A stretch of 64,000 nt of DNA from a bacterium (GTDB taxonomy: Bacteria > Planctomycetota > UBA1135 > UBA2386): the NCBI GenBank assembly GCA_030432695.1, contig JAUILN010000004.1, forward strand, positions 124,001 to 188,000, written 5' to 3'. Each line of letters starts with the position of its first letter. Within the stretch, counting starts at the first letter, position 1. The notes beneath the pieces were generated by a model. It saw only the letters and a program-made list of their open reading frames with translations, had not been told where the DNA came from and did no database searches. Of the stretch, positions 44,342 to 52,526 are shown piece after piece. A program made the translations under genes and the position numbers.

Positions 44342-44872
44342 ATGAGCAGCGAATCCCGCGAGTTCCGCACCTACCCCGACATGGTCGGTCGCTTCGTCCG
44401 CCGCGGTGAGGCGATGATCGCCGACAACGCCGCGGTGGTCGGCGACGTGCGGCTCGGCCGCGACGTGTCGATCTGGTTCGGAGTCACGATCCGCGGCGAC
44501 GACTCGTTCATCGAGATCGGCGACGAGTCGAACATCCAGGACAACACCTGCGTGCACGTCGACGTCGACGCCCCGCAGCGGATCGGGCGGGGAGTGACCA
44601 TCGGCCACGGGGTGGTCCTGCACGGCGTCGAGATCGGCGACTACTGCATGGTCGGCATGAACGCGACCGTGCTCGGCGGCGCGCGGATCGGCGAGTACTC
44701 GATCATCGGGGCGGGAGCGCTGGTCCGGGAGAATGCGGTGATCCCGCCGCGCTCGTTGGTGGTCGGGTTGCCGGGGAGGGTCGTCCGGCAGGTCACCGAC
44801 GAGGAGTGCGAAAGCCTGCGTTGGCGGGCGGGGCACTACGTGCAGCGGGCGCGGACCTACCTGGCGGACTGA
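44342..44872 (+). CDS. Gamma-carbonic-anhydrase-like protein (YrdA/PaaY type)
   Basis: A 176-residue left-handed beta-helix protein with the hexapeptide repeats of the gamma-carbonic anhydrase family (WFGVTIRGD, NIQDNTCVHVD, IGHGVVLHG, IGAGALV). The three metal ligands are His 72, His 89 and His 94. Active CamH-type enzymes and PaaY thioesterases share this pattern, so the exact activity is not fixed. Preceded by a plausible -10 box; its stop codon overlaps a hairpin at 44869-44891. Confidence 0.87.
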   Translation: MSSESREFRTYPDMVGRFVRRGEAMIADNAAVVGDVRLGRDVSIWFGVTIRGDDSFIEIGDESNIQDNTCVHVDVDAPQRIGRGVTIGHGVVLHGVEIGDYCMVGMNATVLGGARIGEYSIIGAGALVRENAVIPPRSLVVGLPGRVVRQVTDEECESLRWRAGHYVQRARTYLAD

Positions 44873-44891
44873 TCCTGGTGGGAGGGATCAG
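44869..44891 (+). terminator. Hairpin overlapping the stop codon of the gamma-carbonic-anhydrase-like gene
   Basis: CTGATCC (44869-44875) pairs with GGATCAG (44885-44891) across a nine-base loop; the stop TGA lies in the left arm. No T-run follows, so a rho-independent terminator is possible but weak. A second 5-bp hairpin (44899-44911) follows. Confidence 0.3.
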
Positions 44892-44979
44892 CCGATCCGA
44901 TCCGCCGGATCCGGTGTGATCGAACGAGACGGCGAGAACCGCCCGACCGGGCCGTGGGGTGCTGTTCGCCGGCAGAAAG

Positions 44980-45009
44980 TGACGGTCGGGGGTACGGCTG
45001 TGGTAGTCT
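44980..45009 (+). promoter_or_regulatory. Putative promoter of the FG-GAP lipoprotein gene
   Basis: -35 TGACGG (44980-44985), 18-base spacer, -10 TAGTCT (45004-45009, preceded by GG). The -10 ends 39 bases before the TTG start codon at 45049. Pattern match only. Confidence 0.4.
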
Positions 45010-45048
45010 TCTCCCGACCCTCTTGTTCTCCACAGGTTTTCAACACCC

Positions 45049-47253
45049 TTGAAGCGGCTCCATCTTCTCGCTCTCGCGACGCTTGCGGCCCTGCCGCTGG
45101 CGTCGTGCTCGAAAAGTTCCTCAGGCGGTCCTCCGTCCCGGGTGCTCGGTTCGACGGCGTTCGAGACCCGCTCGTTGGTGGCCTCCGGTCTGTCGGACGT
45201 CGCCGCGGCGCTGGCTCTCGACCTCGACGGTGACGGCAACGTCGACCTGGTCGCGGTGGCGGCCGATGGCGCGGCGGCGGTGTCGCTGGGGCAGGGATCC
45301 GGGACCTTTGCCGTGGGGCGCCGGCTCCAGCTGCCGGCCGATCCGGTCGGGCTGCGCGCCGCCGACCTCGACGGCGACGGCGACGAGGACCTGGTGGTCG
45401 TCGGCCGCTCGCTCGGCGAGACCCAGGTGCTGCGCAACTCGGGTGACGGGGACCTGCAGCCTGCCGGCGCGAGCTTCCTGATCGGTCCGAACGTCTCCGA
45501 CTTCGCCCTCGGCGACGTCGACGGCGACGACCTCGTGGACCTGACGAGTTCTCATGCCGGCCGCAGTGGCTTCACCATGCACGCGGGACTCGGGGACGCG
45601 ACCTTCGTCGGTCCGCGCGCGATTGCCGCGACCCATGCCGACCTCGTGACCGGTCTGGCGACCGGCGACTTCGACGGCGATGGCCTTCCCGATCTCGCCT
45701 TCTGCGACGTCGACCGCGGCGCGGCCTGTCTGCTGCTCGGCGACCAGTCCGGCATGCCCGGCCATCAGGTCGACGTCATGGTGGGCGCGGCGCCGGTCGC
45801 GATCGACAGCGCCGACCTCGACGGCGACGGCCTCGCCGAGATCGTGGTCGCCAACGCGCTGGACGAGAGCCTCAGCGTGCTCGTGCACCAGGGCGGCACC
45901 GCGTTCGCGGTCGCCCAGACCGTCGCGGTCGACGGCCAGCCTGCGTGGCTGTCGCTCGGCGATCTGGACGGCGACGGCCAGCCCGAAGCCTGCGTCGGCG
46001 TCCTCGACCACCGGGCGCTGGCGATCTTCCGCGGCGTGCAGGGCGGCTTCGATGCCGAGGTCGAGCAGTCGGCCTGCTCCGGCTCGCCGTTGCGCCCGAT
46101 GCTCACCGACATCGACGCCGACGGCGATCTCGACTGCCTGGTGCCGGCCCTCGGGCTCCCGGACCTGAATCTCTACCGCAGCGAGAGCGGCCGCCTGCTC
46201 GCCGGTCGCCTGCACCGCATCGACGGCGTGCGTCGTCCCGAGGTGGTGGGCGCGGCCGACTTCGACGGCGACGGCCGGATGGACGTCGCCTCGGGCAGCT
46301 TCACCGAGCCGGTGCTGCGCTTCCTCCGCGCCGAGACCGATGCCTTCGGGGCCCTCGAGTTCGGCGAGATCGGCAGCTTCGACTTCGGTTCGAACGTGCA
46401 GAACGTGGTCACCGGCGACCTCGACCGCGACGGCCGCATCGACCTGCTCGTCGCGCTGGCCGGCGGCGTGAAGGTCCTCGCCAATCGCTCGCAGGGCGGC
46501 AACCTGGCCTTCGAGCTGATCCCCGCCGACCCCAACGAGTTCCTCGCCGCCGGCGTGGGTCCGTTCGAGATGGTCGCCGCCGACTTCGACGCGGACGGCG
46601 CGGTCGACGTGGCCGCCGCCTACCACGCCTCGAACCTGGTGGTGGTGGTGCCGGGCATCCCCGGCGCGAACCTGGCGTTCGGCGAGCCCGACGAACTGAT
46701 GGTGCCCGATCGCCCGGCCGGCATCGCGTCCGGCGACTTCGACGGCGACGGCCAGCTTGAGCTGGCGGTGAGCCGGATCGATGCCGCGACGGTGTCGGTG
46801 CTCGAGGTCGCCGGCGGCCTGCAGCGGGTCTTCGACGCCCCGGTCGGCGCCCTGCCCAACTACCTCCGCAGCGCCGACTTCGACTCCGACGGTCGCGACG
46901 ACCTGGTGGTCAGCGACGGCGGCTCCGACTCGCTGACGATCCTGCGCGGTGCCGCGGGTTCTCAGCTCCAGACCATGACCCTGCCGGCCGGTCGCCTGCC
47001 GACCGCGCTGCTGACCCGCGACCTGAACCGCGACGGCCATGCCGACGTGCTGGTCGCCTCGATGGTCGGCGCGGACTTCCGGGTCCTGCTCGGCGACGGC
47101 CTCGGCGGCTTCTCCCAGGCGCTGGTCTTCCCCGGCGTCTACACCGCGGTGACCGCGGCGTTCGGCGACCTCGACGGCGACGGCCTCGAGGACCTGCTGA
47201 TCGGCAGCCTGTTCAGCCAGCGTCTCGCGACGTTCCTGAACCGCAGCGAGTGA
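45049..47253 (+). CDS. FG-GAP/VCBS repeat lipoprotein
   Basis: A 734-residue predicted lipoprotein: signal peptide with lipobox LASC, then a chain of about 14 FG-GAP/VCBS repeats, each with a calcium-binding loop of the DxDGDGxxD type (for example DLDGDGNVDL, DFDGDGLPDL). Such repeats fold as beta-propellers; 14 units fit about two seven-bladed propellers. They are common in planctomycete surface proteins and usually bind calcium and mediate adhesion or protein contacts. The start is TTG at 45049, chosen because the lipoprotein signal begins there. Its -10/-35 sits about 40-70 bases upstream. Ligand unknown. Confidence 0.87.
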   Translation: MKRLHLLALATLAALPLASCSKSSSGGPPSRVLGSTAFETRSLVASGLSDVAAALALDLDGDGNVDLVAVAADGAAAVSLGQGSGTFAVGRRLQLPADPVGLRAADLDGDGDEDLVVVGRSLGETQVLRNSGDGDLQPAGASFLIGPNVSDFALGDVDGDDLVDLTSSHAGRSGFTMHAGLGDATFVGPRAIAATHADLVTGLATGDFDGDGLPDLAFCDVDRGAACLLLGDQSGMPGHQVDVMVGAAPVAIDSADLDGDGLAEIVVANALDESLSVLVHQGGTAFAVAQTVAVDGQPAWLSLGDLDGDGQPEACVGVLDHRALAIFRGVQGGFDAEVEQSACSGSPLRPMLTDIDADGDLDCLVPALGLPDLNLYRSESGRLLAGRLHRIDGVRRPEVVGAADFDGDGRMDVASGSFTEPVLRFLRAETDAFGALEFGEIGSFDFGSNVQNVVTGDLDRDGRIDLLVALAGGVKVLANRSQGGNLAFELIPADPNEFLAAGVGPFEMVAADFDADGAVDVAAAYHASNLVVVVPGIPGANLAFGEPDELMVPDRPAGIASGDFDGDGQLELAVSRIDAATVSVLEVAGGLQRVFDAPVGALPNYLRSADFDSDGRDDLVVSDGGSDSLTILRGAAGSQLQTMTLPAGRLPTALLTRDLNRDGHADVLVASMVGADFRVLLGDGLGGFSQALVFPGVYTAVTAAFGDLDGDGLEDLLIGSLFSQRLATFLNRSE

Positions 47254-47276
47254 GCGCGTCGAGCCGCTCCTCGGGG

Positions 47277-47282
47277 TAGTCT
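47277..47282 (+). promoter_or_regulatory. Putative -10 box of the nucleotidyltransferase gene
   Basis: TAGTCT preceded by GG, identical to the box before the FG-GAP gene, ending seven bases before the ATG at 47289, so the transcript would begin at the start codon. No clear -35. Confidence 0.35.
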
Positions 47283-47288
47283 CCCGCC

Positions 47289-48254
47289 ATGAGTTCCGGC
47301 CCCGAGCTGATGGGCGTGATCCTGGCGGCCGGGAAGGGCACGCGGATGCGGCCCTTCTCCGAGCACTACCCCAAGCCGATCCTGCCGCTGGGTGGCAAAC
47401 CGCTGCTCGCGCACCAGATCGAGCAGATGGCGGCGCTCGGCGTCGAGCACGTGGTGGTGGTCATCGGCCACCTCGGCCACCAGGTGGTCCGCGAACTCGG
47501 CGATGGCGAGCGCTTCGGCGTGCGGATCAGCTACGTCGAGCAGGAGGAGACCCTCGGCATCGCGCACGCGGTCTACCGCCTCGAGCGCCACGTCGACCGG
47601 CCGTTCTTCCTGTTCCTCGGCGACATCTACTTCGAGACCGAGAACCTGGCCTCGATGCCCGAGCGGATGATGGGGCCGGGCGGCGCCGACGGCGTGCTGG
47701 CGGTCAAACGCGAGCAGGACCAGGAGAAGATCCGCCGCAACTTCGTGGTGCTCACCGACGCCAACGGCCGGGTCCACCGGGTGGTCGAGAAGCCGCGCTA
47801 TGCCAAGACCGACCTGAAGGGCTGCGGCATCTACCTGTTCGACCAGTCGTTCTTCGACGCCGTGCGGCGCACGCCGCGCACCGCGATGCGCGACGAATAC
47901 GAGCTGACCGACGCGATCCAGATCTACATCGACGACGGCTACCGGGTCGAGGCGGCGGAGGTCATCAAGGACGACCTGAACCTGTCCTACCCGATGGATC
48001 TGCTCGACCTGAACCTGCACTGGCTGACGCTGCAGGGCGCGCGCAACATGATCGGCAAGGGCGTGCAGGTCGCCGACGGTGCGACGATCGAGAACTCGCT
48101 GCTGATGGACGGCGTGGTGGTCGAGAACCCGATCACGATCCGCGACTGCCTGGTGTTCCCCGGCGTGCGGTTGACGCACCAGGCCGACCTCGAGCGGACC
48201 ATCGTCACCGCCGAGGGGCAGATCTCCGACCGGCAGGTCGCCGAGGACGCGTGA
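47289..48254 (+). CDS. Sugar-1-phosphate nucleotidyltransferase (GlmU/RmlA-like)
   Basis: A 321-residue NTP-transferase. The N-terminal GVILAAGKGTRMRPF and YPKPILPLGGKPLL motifs bind NTP and sugar phosphate; LGDIYFE and KDDLNLSYPMDLLDLN are further family segments. After residue about 240 there are left-handed-helix-like repeats (GVQVADGATIENSLLMDGVVVEN, given here in pieces). The C-terminus lacks the long acetyltransferase helix of GlmU, so it is a uridylyl- or other nucleotidylyltransferase of unknown sugar. Stop overlaps the GTG of larE by four bases. Confidence 0.88.
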   Translation: MSSGPELMGVILAAGKGTRMRPFSEHYPKPILPLGGKPLLAHQIEQMAALGVEHVVVVIGHLGHQVVRELGDGERFGVRISYVEQEETLGIAHAVYRLERHVDRPFFLFLGDIYFETENLASMPERMMGPGGADGVLAVKREQDQEKIRRNFVVLTDANGRVHRVVEKPRYAKTDLKGCGIYLFDQSFFDAVRRTPRTAMRDEYELTDAIQIYIDDGYRVEAAEVIKDDLNLSYPMDLLDLNLHWLTLQGARNMIGKGVQVADGATIENSLLMDGVVVENPITIRDCLVFPGVRLTHQADLERTIVTAEGQISDRQVAEDA

Positions 48255-49093
48255 GCAGGTCGGGCTCCGCCGAGACGCGGGCGGCCGCGCTCGAGGGCTG
48301 GTTCGACGGCATGCCGGGCGTGGTGGTCGCGTTCTCGGGTGGCGTCGATTCGAGCGTGCTGCTCTGTGCGGCGGTGCGGGCGCTGGGTGCCGAGCGGGTC
48401 GTCGCGGTGACCGCGCGGTCGGCGTCGTTGCCGGCCAGTGAACTCGACGAGGCCCGGCAGGTGGCGGCCGAGGTCGGAGCGCTGCGCCACGTCGAGATCG
48501 ACACCGACGAGCTGGCCCGCGAGGGCTACCGCCGCAACGCTTCGGACCGCTGCTACTTCTGCCGCACCGAGCTGTTCGAGCGCATCGCCGGCGAGGTGCT
48601 GGGCCGCCACGCCGAGCCCGGCTGGGTCGTCACCTACGGCGCGATCGCCGACGACCTGGGCGACCACCGACCGGGCCACCGCGCCGCCGCCGAGCATGGC
48701 GTGCAGGCGCCGCTGGCCGAACTCGGCTTCACCAAGGCGCAGGTCCGCGAGTACGCGCGCAGCCATGGCCTGCGGGTCGCCGAGAAGCCGGCCCAGGCCT
48801 GCCTCGCGTCGCGGATCCCGTATGGCACCGAGGTCCATGCGAACATCCTGCGCCGCATCGAGACCGCCGAGCAGGGGCTCCGGGCGCTCGGCTTCGGCCA
48901 GCTACGCGTCCGCCACCACGACACCGTCGCGCGCCTCGAACTGGGCGAGGACGAACTCGCGCGGGCGGTCGAACTGCGTAAGCAGATCCTCGCCGCGGTC
49001 CGCCGGGCCGGCTACGCCTACGTCGCCCTCGACCTGCAGGGCTACCGGACCGGGGCGCTCAACGAGCTGCTCGCCCGCCCTTCCGACGATTGA
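48251..49093 (+). CDS. larE: LarE-like ATP-dependent sulfur insertase (three-cysteine type)
   Basis: A 280-residue PP-loop ATPase of the LarE family, which adds sulfur to the pyridinium dicarboxylate precursor of the nickel-pincer cofactor of lactate racemase and related enzymes. The PP-loop is SGGVDSS (29-35). Cys 101 and Cys 104 (CYFC) and Cys 184 (ACLASR) match the three-cysteine LarE group reported to hold a [4Fe-4S] cluster and to act catalytically rather than sacrificially. GTG start overlaps the upstream stop. larA, larB and larC are not in the window. Confidence 0.87.
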   Translation: MSRSGSAETRAAALEGWFDGMPGVVVAFSGGVDSSVLLCAAVRALGAERVVAVTARSASLPASELDEARQVAAEVGALRHVEIDTDELAREGYRRNASDRCYFCRTELFERIAGEVLGRHAEPGWVVTYGAIADDLGDHRPGHRAAAEHGVQAPLAELGFTKAQVREYARSHGLRVAEKPAQACLASRIPYGTEVHANILRRIETAEQGLRALGFGQLRVRHHDTVARLELGEDELARAVELRKQILAAVRRAGYAYVALDLQGYRTGALNELLARPSDD

Positions 49094-49098
49094 TCGCC

Positions 49099-50511
49099 AT
49101 GCTCCGACCCTCGCTCCGCCCGCTCGGCCTGCTGTCGGCCGTCCTCGCCGTCACTCCGCTCACCGCGCAGACCTATGACCCGCCGAAGGGCGTCGTCGCG
49201 GTCGACGGCCAGCCGGCCGCGTCGGAGCAGGCTGCACCCGGCGAGATCACCGAGCAGCGCGTTCGCGAGGTCCTCGGCTACCTGTGCAGCGACGAGATGG
49301 CGGGCCGCGACACGCCGAGTCCGGCGCAGGACACCGCGGCGCTGTGGCTGGCCTCGAACTTCGCCAAGGCCGGGCTGCGCCCGCTCGGTGGACCGGGCGG
49401 CGATTGGTTCCACCACTACACGATGCCGGGCGTGCTGGTGAAGGGCGACGCCGCGACGCTGACGGTCGGTGGTGACATGGCCCTGATCCCGGGACGCGAC
49501 TTCCGGGTGTGGAGCGCGGGCCGCGCCTTCCAGGCCGACGATGTCGTGGTGGTGCCCGCGGCCGAAGAGCCACCGCCGGGCGACGACCGCGCGCAGCGGC
49601 GGGCGATGGCGGCGCGCAGCGCGCGGGTCTTCACCGTGCCGGAGGCGTCGGTGCTCTGGCAGGCGGCGGCGGGTGACGCGGTGCGGTTCGCGGGTCGTCG
49701 CGGTGGTGGTGCGCCCGTCGTGCTGCTGCGCGAGGAATCGGTGGCGCCCCTGCAGCTCCCGGCCGGCACCACGGCGAGCCTCGCGGTGCCCGAACCGGTC
49801 GCGGTCGAGGCGCCGCTGCGCAACGTGGTCGCCTTCCTGCCCGGCAGCGACCTCGCCGACGAATACGTGCTGGTCACCGCGCACTACGACCACGTCGGCG
49901 TGCGTCCCGGCGATTCGGGCGACGTGATCTACAACGGCGCCGACGACAACGCCACCGGCACCACCGCGGTGCTGACCCTCGCCGAGCACTTCGTCGCGCA
50001 GCCGCTGCCGACCCGGCGCTCGCTGCTGTTCGTGTGCTTCTCCGCCGAGGAGAAGGGCCTGCGCGGCTCGCGCGCCTTCGTCGAAGCCGCCCCGGTGCCG
50101 ATGGAGTCGATCGCGACGGTGATCAACCTCGAGATGCTCGGCCGACCCGAGGCCGGCAAGAGCGCCTACGCCTGGGTCACCGGCGCCGAGCGCTCCGACT
50201 TCGCGGCGATCGCCGGGTCCGCCCTCGCCCGCGCCGACGTGGAGCTCACCGAGTTCCCGATGGCCCGCCAGCTGTTCTTCGCCAGCGACAATGCCGCCTT
50301 CGCGCAGGCCGGCGTGGTGGCCCACTCGATCAGCGCCGGCACGCTGCACGAGGACTACCACCAGCCCGGCGACGAGTTCGAGAAGATCGACACCGCGCAC
50401 ATGACGCAGGTGATCCGGGGCCTCGCCGAGGTGGTGACCGAGTTCGCGAACCGCGACGAGCGGCCGGAGTGGACGGAGGACGGGAAGCCGGGGGAACGGC
50501 GGGGGCGTTGA
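49099..50511 (+). CDS. Exported M28 family metallopeptidase
   Basis: A 470-residue secreted peptidase with a signal peptide (about 1-22). The M28 catalytic domain shows the di-zinc ligands: His in AHYDHVG, Asp in GADDNATGT, Glu-Glu in FSAEEKGLRG, Asp in ASDNAAF and a final His in LHEDYHQPGD. A PA-like insert occupies the region before the catalytic domain. Substrate is probably an amino-terminal peptide residue; specificity unknown. ATG at 49099 was preferred over a TTG at 49090 that overlaps the larE stop, since it keeps a short signal peptide. Confidence 0.87.
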   Translation: MLRPSLRPLGLLSAVLAVTPLTAQTYDPPKGVVAVDGQPAASEQAAPGEITEQRVREVLGYLCSDEMAGRDTPSPAQDTAALWLASNFAKAGLRPLGGPGGDWFHHYTMPGVLVKGDAATLTVGGDMALIPGRDFRVWSAGRAFQADDVVVVPAAEEPPPGDDRAQRRAMAARSARVFTVPEASVLWQAAAGDAVRFAGRRGGGAPVVLLREESVAPLQLPAGTTASLAVPEPVAVEAPLRNVVAFLPGSDLADEYVLVTAHYDHVGVRPGDSGDVIYNGADDNATGTTAVLTLAEHFVAQPLPTRRSLLFVCFSAEEKGLRGSRAFVEAAPVPMESIATVINLEMLGRPEAGKSAYAWVTGAERSDFAAIAGSALARADVELTEFPMARQLFFASDNAAFAQAGVVAHSISAGTLHEDYHQPGDEFEKIDTAHMTQVIRGLAEVVTEFANRDERPEWTEDGKPGERRGR

Positions 50512-50662
50512 GGTCGGAGGCGCTGAAAGCCCCGCCGGCACGCGCAGTCTCGTCGCGTCTCGCGCACGGGCTGTCGGGGGTTGGTCGTTCGGGATCGCGA
50601 CCCTCGTGCCCCCGGCCCTCCGTCGCGGAACGCGCCCGTCGGGCCGAGCCTTCGCCGGCTCG

Positions 50663-51460
50663 TCACCTGCGCTCGGGCTGGAGCCGCATGAGCTCCATCG
50701 AACTCGCGACGAACCGCTCGCAGACGTCGAACATGCCCTGATACGTCGCATCGAGTGATGGCGACGTACCGCGAGCGATCAGCCAGGTGGCCCCGTTCAT
50801 CGCGATGCGATACGGGCGGGCGTTCGCAACGGACTGGTGACCGCTGTCGTATCTCCGGAGTGCGTCAAGGGTTTCCCTGCGCTCCTCGGGGCTCGACATG
50901 TTCCTCTCGACCGCTGTCACTCCGGCTGGTTGCTCGACGACCAACCGCTTCAGCTCGGAGCTGTAGGAGAACATCGAAGCCGCCTCCGAGGCACGATACT
51001 CGTCGACCATCGAGGAGAGCTGTCGCCACGCCGCTCGCGGCATCCTGATCGTGTCCGGGTCTTCGATGCGTGCACCGAACCGTGGTGCATAGGTGGCGAC
51101 GACACTCGCCGGATTGTGTTCGAGGCCGGTCTGCGCGAACGTGATGAGCGCATCAGTGGGCGTCGCACCGGTGTCTGCTGGCTGGGGGGGTGGGTCGGCC
51201 GCGGCATCGGCTTCAGCGGTCGCGACACTCCTGCGAACCGGCGTCGAGCGGCTGGGGTGGCGCTCCCGCGCCGCTTCCGGTCGGGCCTTCCCGGCGACGG
51301 TGCGCGGTCCAGCAACCGGGTCCGCGTCGCGCCCGAGGAGCGCCGTGAATCCGAGACCGACGGCGCATGCGGCGAACACGAGTACCCACTTCGTTCCCGG
51401 TCCTTTGCCACGCTTACGAACCGGCATCGACGCACTCCAGGCAATCGAATCGGAATTCAT
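50663..51460 (-). CDS. Membrane-anchored protein of unknown function
   Basis: A 265-residue protein with an N-terminal cytoplasmic stretch, one membrane segment (about residues 27-44), and a periplasmic part rich in Ala/Arg/Pro/Asp for 60 residues then more ordered (from about residue 95). No recognised domain. A Ser/Thr-rich and Arg-rich character and the lack of close neighbours suggest an orphan. ATG at 51460 was chosen; the frame is open to 51565, and an internal ATG near 51427 is another candidate. Lies between the M28 peptidase (convergent) and the IS remnant. Confidence 0.6.
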   Translation of the reverse strand: MNSDSIAWSASMPVRKRGKGPGTKWVLVFAACAVGLGFTALLGRDADPVAGPRTVAGKARPEAARERHPSRSTPVRRSVATAEADAAADPPPQPADTGATPTDALITFAQTGLEHNPASVVATYAPRFGARIEDPDTIRMPRAAWRQLSSMVDEYRASEAASMFSYSSELKRLVVEQPAGVTAVERNMSSPEERRETLDALRRYDSGHQSVANARPYRIAMNGATWLIARGTSPSLDATYQGMFDVCERFVASSMELMRLQPERR

Positions 51461-51554
51461 GGATGGTCTTCTTTCGGGCTTGGTGGACAGCTGGCTCGGG
51501 TCGTCTGCGGTGTCAGAGAAGTGAGCCTTGTCGGACAGCCGAAGGACACGACGG

Positions 51555-51760
51555 ATGCGCACCAACGAGTCGCAAGCCGAGGTGGTTCGCCTTCTCAGGG
51601 AGAGCGGGCGCCCGTGCCGGGAAGCTCGATCCTTCTACCTCACTGAATCCGCGCTTCGGGCTTGGGTACGAGAAGGCAGTGGGTGCGGCGCTCGTGGCGC
51701 CCTCATCCCGTCCTGCAACGGGAGCGCGAGATCCGATCAACGCGCTCGTCTCCGCCAGAG
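51555..51760 (+). pseudogene. Decayed IS3-family OrfA (transposase) fragment
   Basis: In the first frame, residues QAEVVRLLRESGRPCREA and LTESALRAWVRE resemble the helix-turn-helix of IS3-type OrfA; the next part matches the conserved RGALTS region only after shifting frame (GARGALIPS, then ARDPINALVSA in another frame). Stop codons and frameshifts follow, and no OrfB, no terminal repeats and no target duplication are seen nearby. It is best read as a remnant without function. The stretch 51761-51912 after it holds nothing recognisable. Confidence 0.45.
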
Positions 51761-51912
51761 AAGTGGCCGGGCTTCGAGTGGACCGCGGCAGCCGTACATC
51801 GAGATCGCGGAGAATCTCGGGGGATCCGGCCAGCGAGCTTTGGCGGTTCGCGCCGAGAAGGGTCGCCGTCGGAAGCAGGGGAACCGATCACGCGAACTTG
51901 CACCCGAGAGGC

Positions 51913-52080
51913 CTAGGAGCGCGGGTCACGGGACACGTTCCGATCCAGTGCGTGAACTCGTGCCTCGGACGAAGCCGCGAAACGCAGCCGAATCGGTGGA
52001 TTCGGCGAGGCTTCGCGGCGATGTCCGGGGTGCGAGGGCGCGTGCTGGGCGGAATGGTCTCCCGTGACCCGCGCTCCTAG
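51913..52080. repeat. 168-base near-palindromic element (82-base arms), MITE-like
   Basis: The first 21 bases, beginning CTAGGAGCGCGGG (51913-51933), are a perfect inverted copy of the last 21 (52060-52080). The two arms (51913-51994 and 51999-52080) are 82 bases each around a GGTG loop: 60 of 82 positions pair as Watson-Crick and 8 more as G-U if the plus strand is transcribed. Both ends carry CTAG, possibly the target duplication of a transposon. The right end contains the stop codon TAG of the convergent small gene at 52077. No internal gene is visible. This looks like a small non-autonomous element or a long hairpin RNA; neither is proven. Confidence 0.7.
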
Positions 52081-52364
52081 TCCAGATCGAACGGACTCCG
52101 CGGCCGCCCCTCGTCCGGCTCCTCGTCGGCCTTCTTCTTGGCGTCGCGGAACAGCCGGTCGAACCGCTCGGACTCACGGCTGGTCTCGGACTGCGCCGAG
52201 TCGAAGGCCTTGCCGAGACGGTCGCTCTCGCCGCGGTGCCCTTCGATCAGGGCGTCGAGTCCGTCGGCTGCGGGGCGGAGGCGCCGGGCCTTGCCGTTGC
52301 GCGTGTCGATCTCGAGGGGCTCCTTGCAGCATGGGCAGGAGATCTGGATCAGGTGCTTGGGCAT
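52077..52364 (-). CDS. Small CPCC protein of unknown function
   Basis: A 95-residue protein opening MPKHLIQISCPCCKEPLEI, a single CPCC pair that could be half a zinc ribbon, followed by a charged helical region rich in Ser, Glu, Arg and Lys, and ending SPFDLD. Similar short proteins occur in planctomycetes but I cannot name a family. Its TAG stop sits in the right end of the 168-base inverted repeat, so an insertion may have set its present length. Start is the first ATG before the CPCC pair. Confidence 0.7.
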   Translation of the reverse strand: MPKHLIQISCPCCKEPLEIDTRNGKARRLRPAADGLDALIEGHRGESDRLGKAFDSAQSETSRESERFDRLFRDAKKKADEEPDEGRPRSPFDLD

Positions 52365-52526
52365 CGGAGTTTCCGGAGGTGGGACCTCGTCGAATCGCGA
52401 CAGTATCCTCCCGGGACGGTCGAGCCGCGTCTTCCGATGCGGCCGCCCCCTCGCCGCCGCGCCTGCGGCACCTTCAGCGGACCAGCCCACGTGAGCCTCC
52501 GAGAAAAGCCGGACCAGCCGGGAACC

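Noticed and set aside
44899..44911. 5-bp hairpin GATCC-GCC-GGATC as a terminator
   Set aside because: Stem is short and no T-run follows; mentioned only beside the stronger hairpin.
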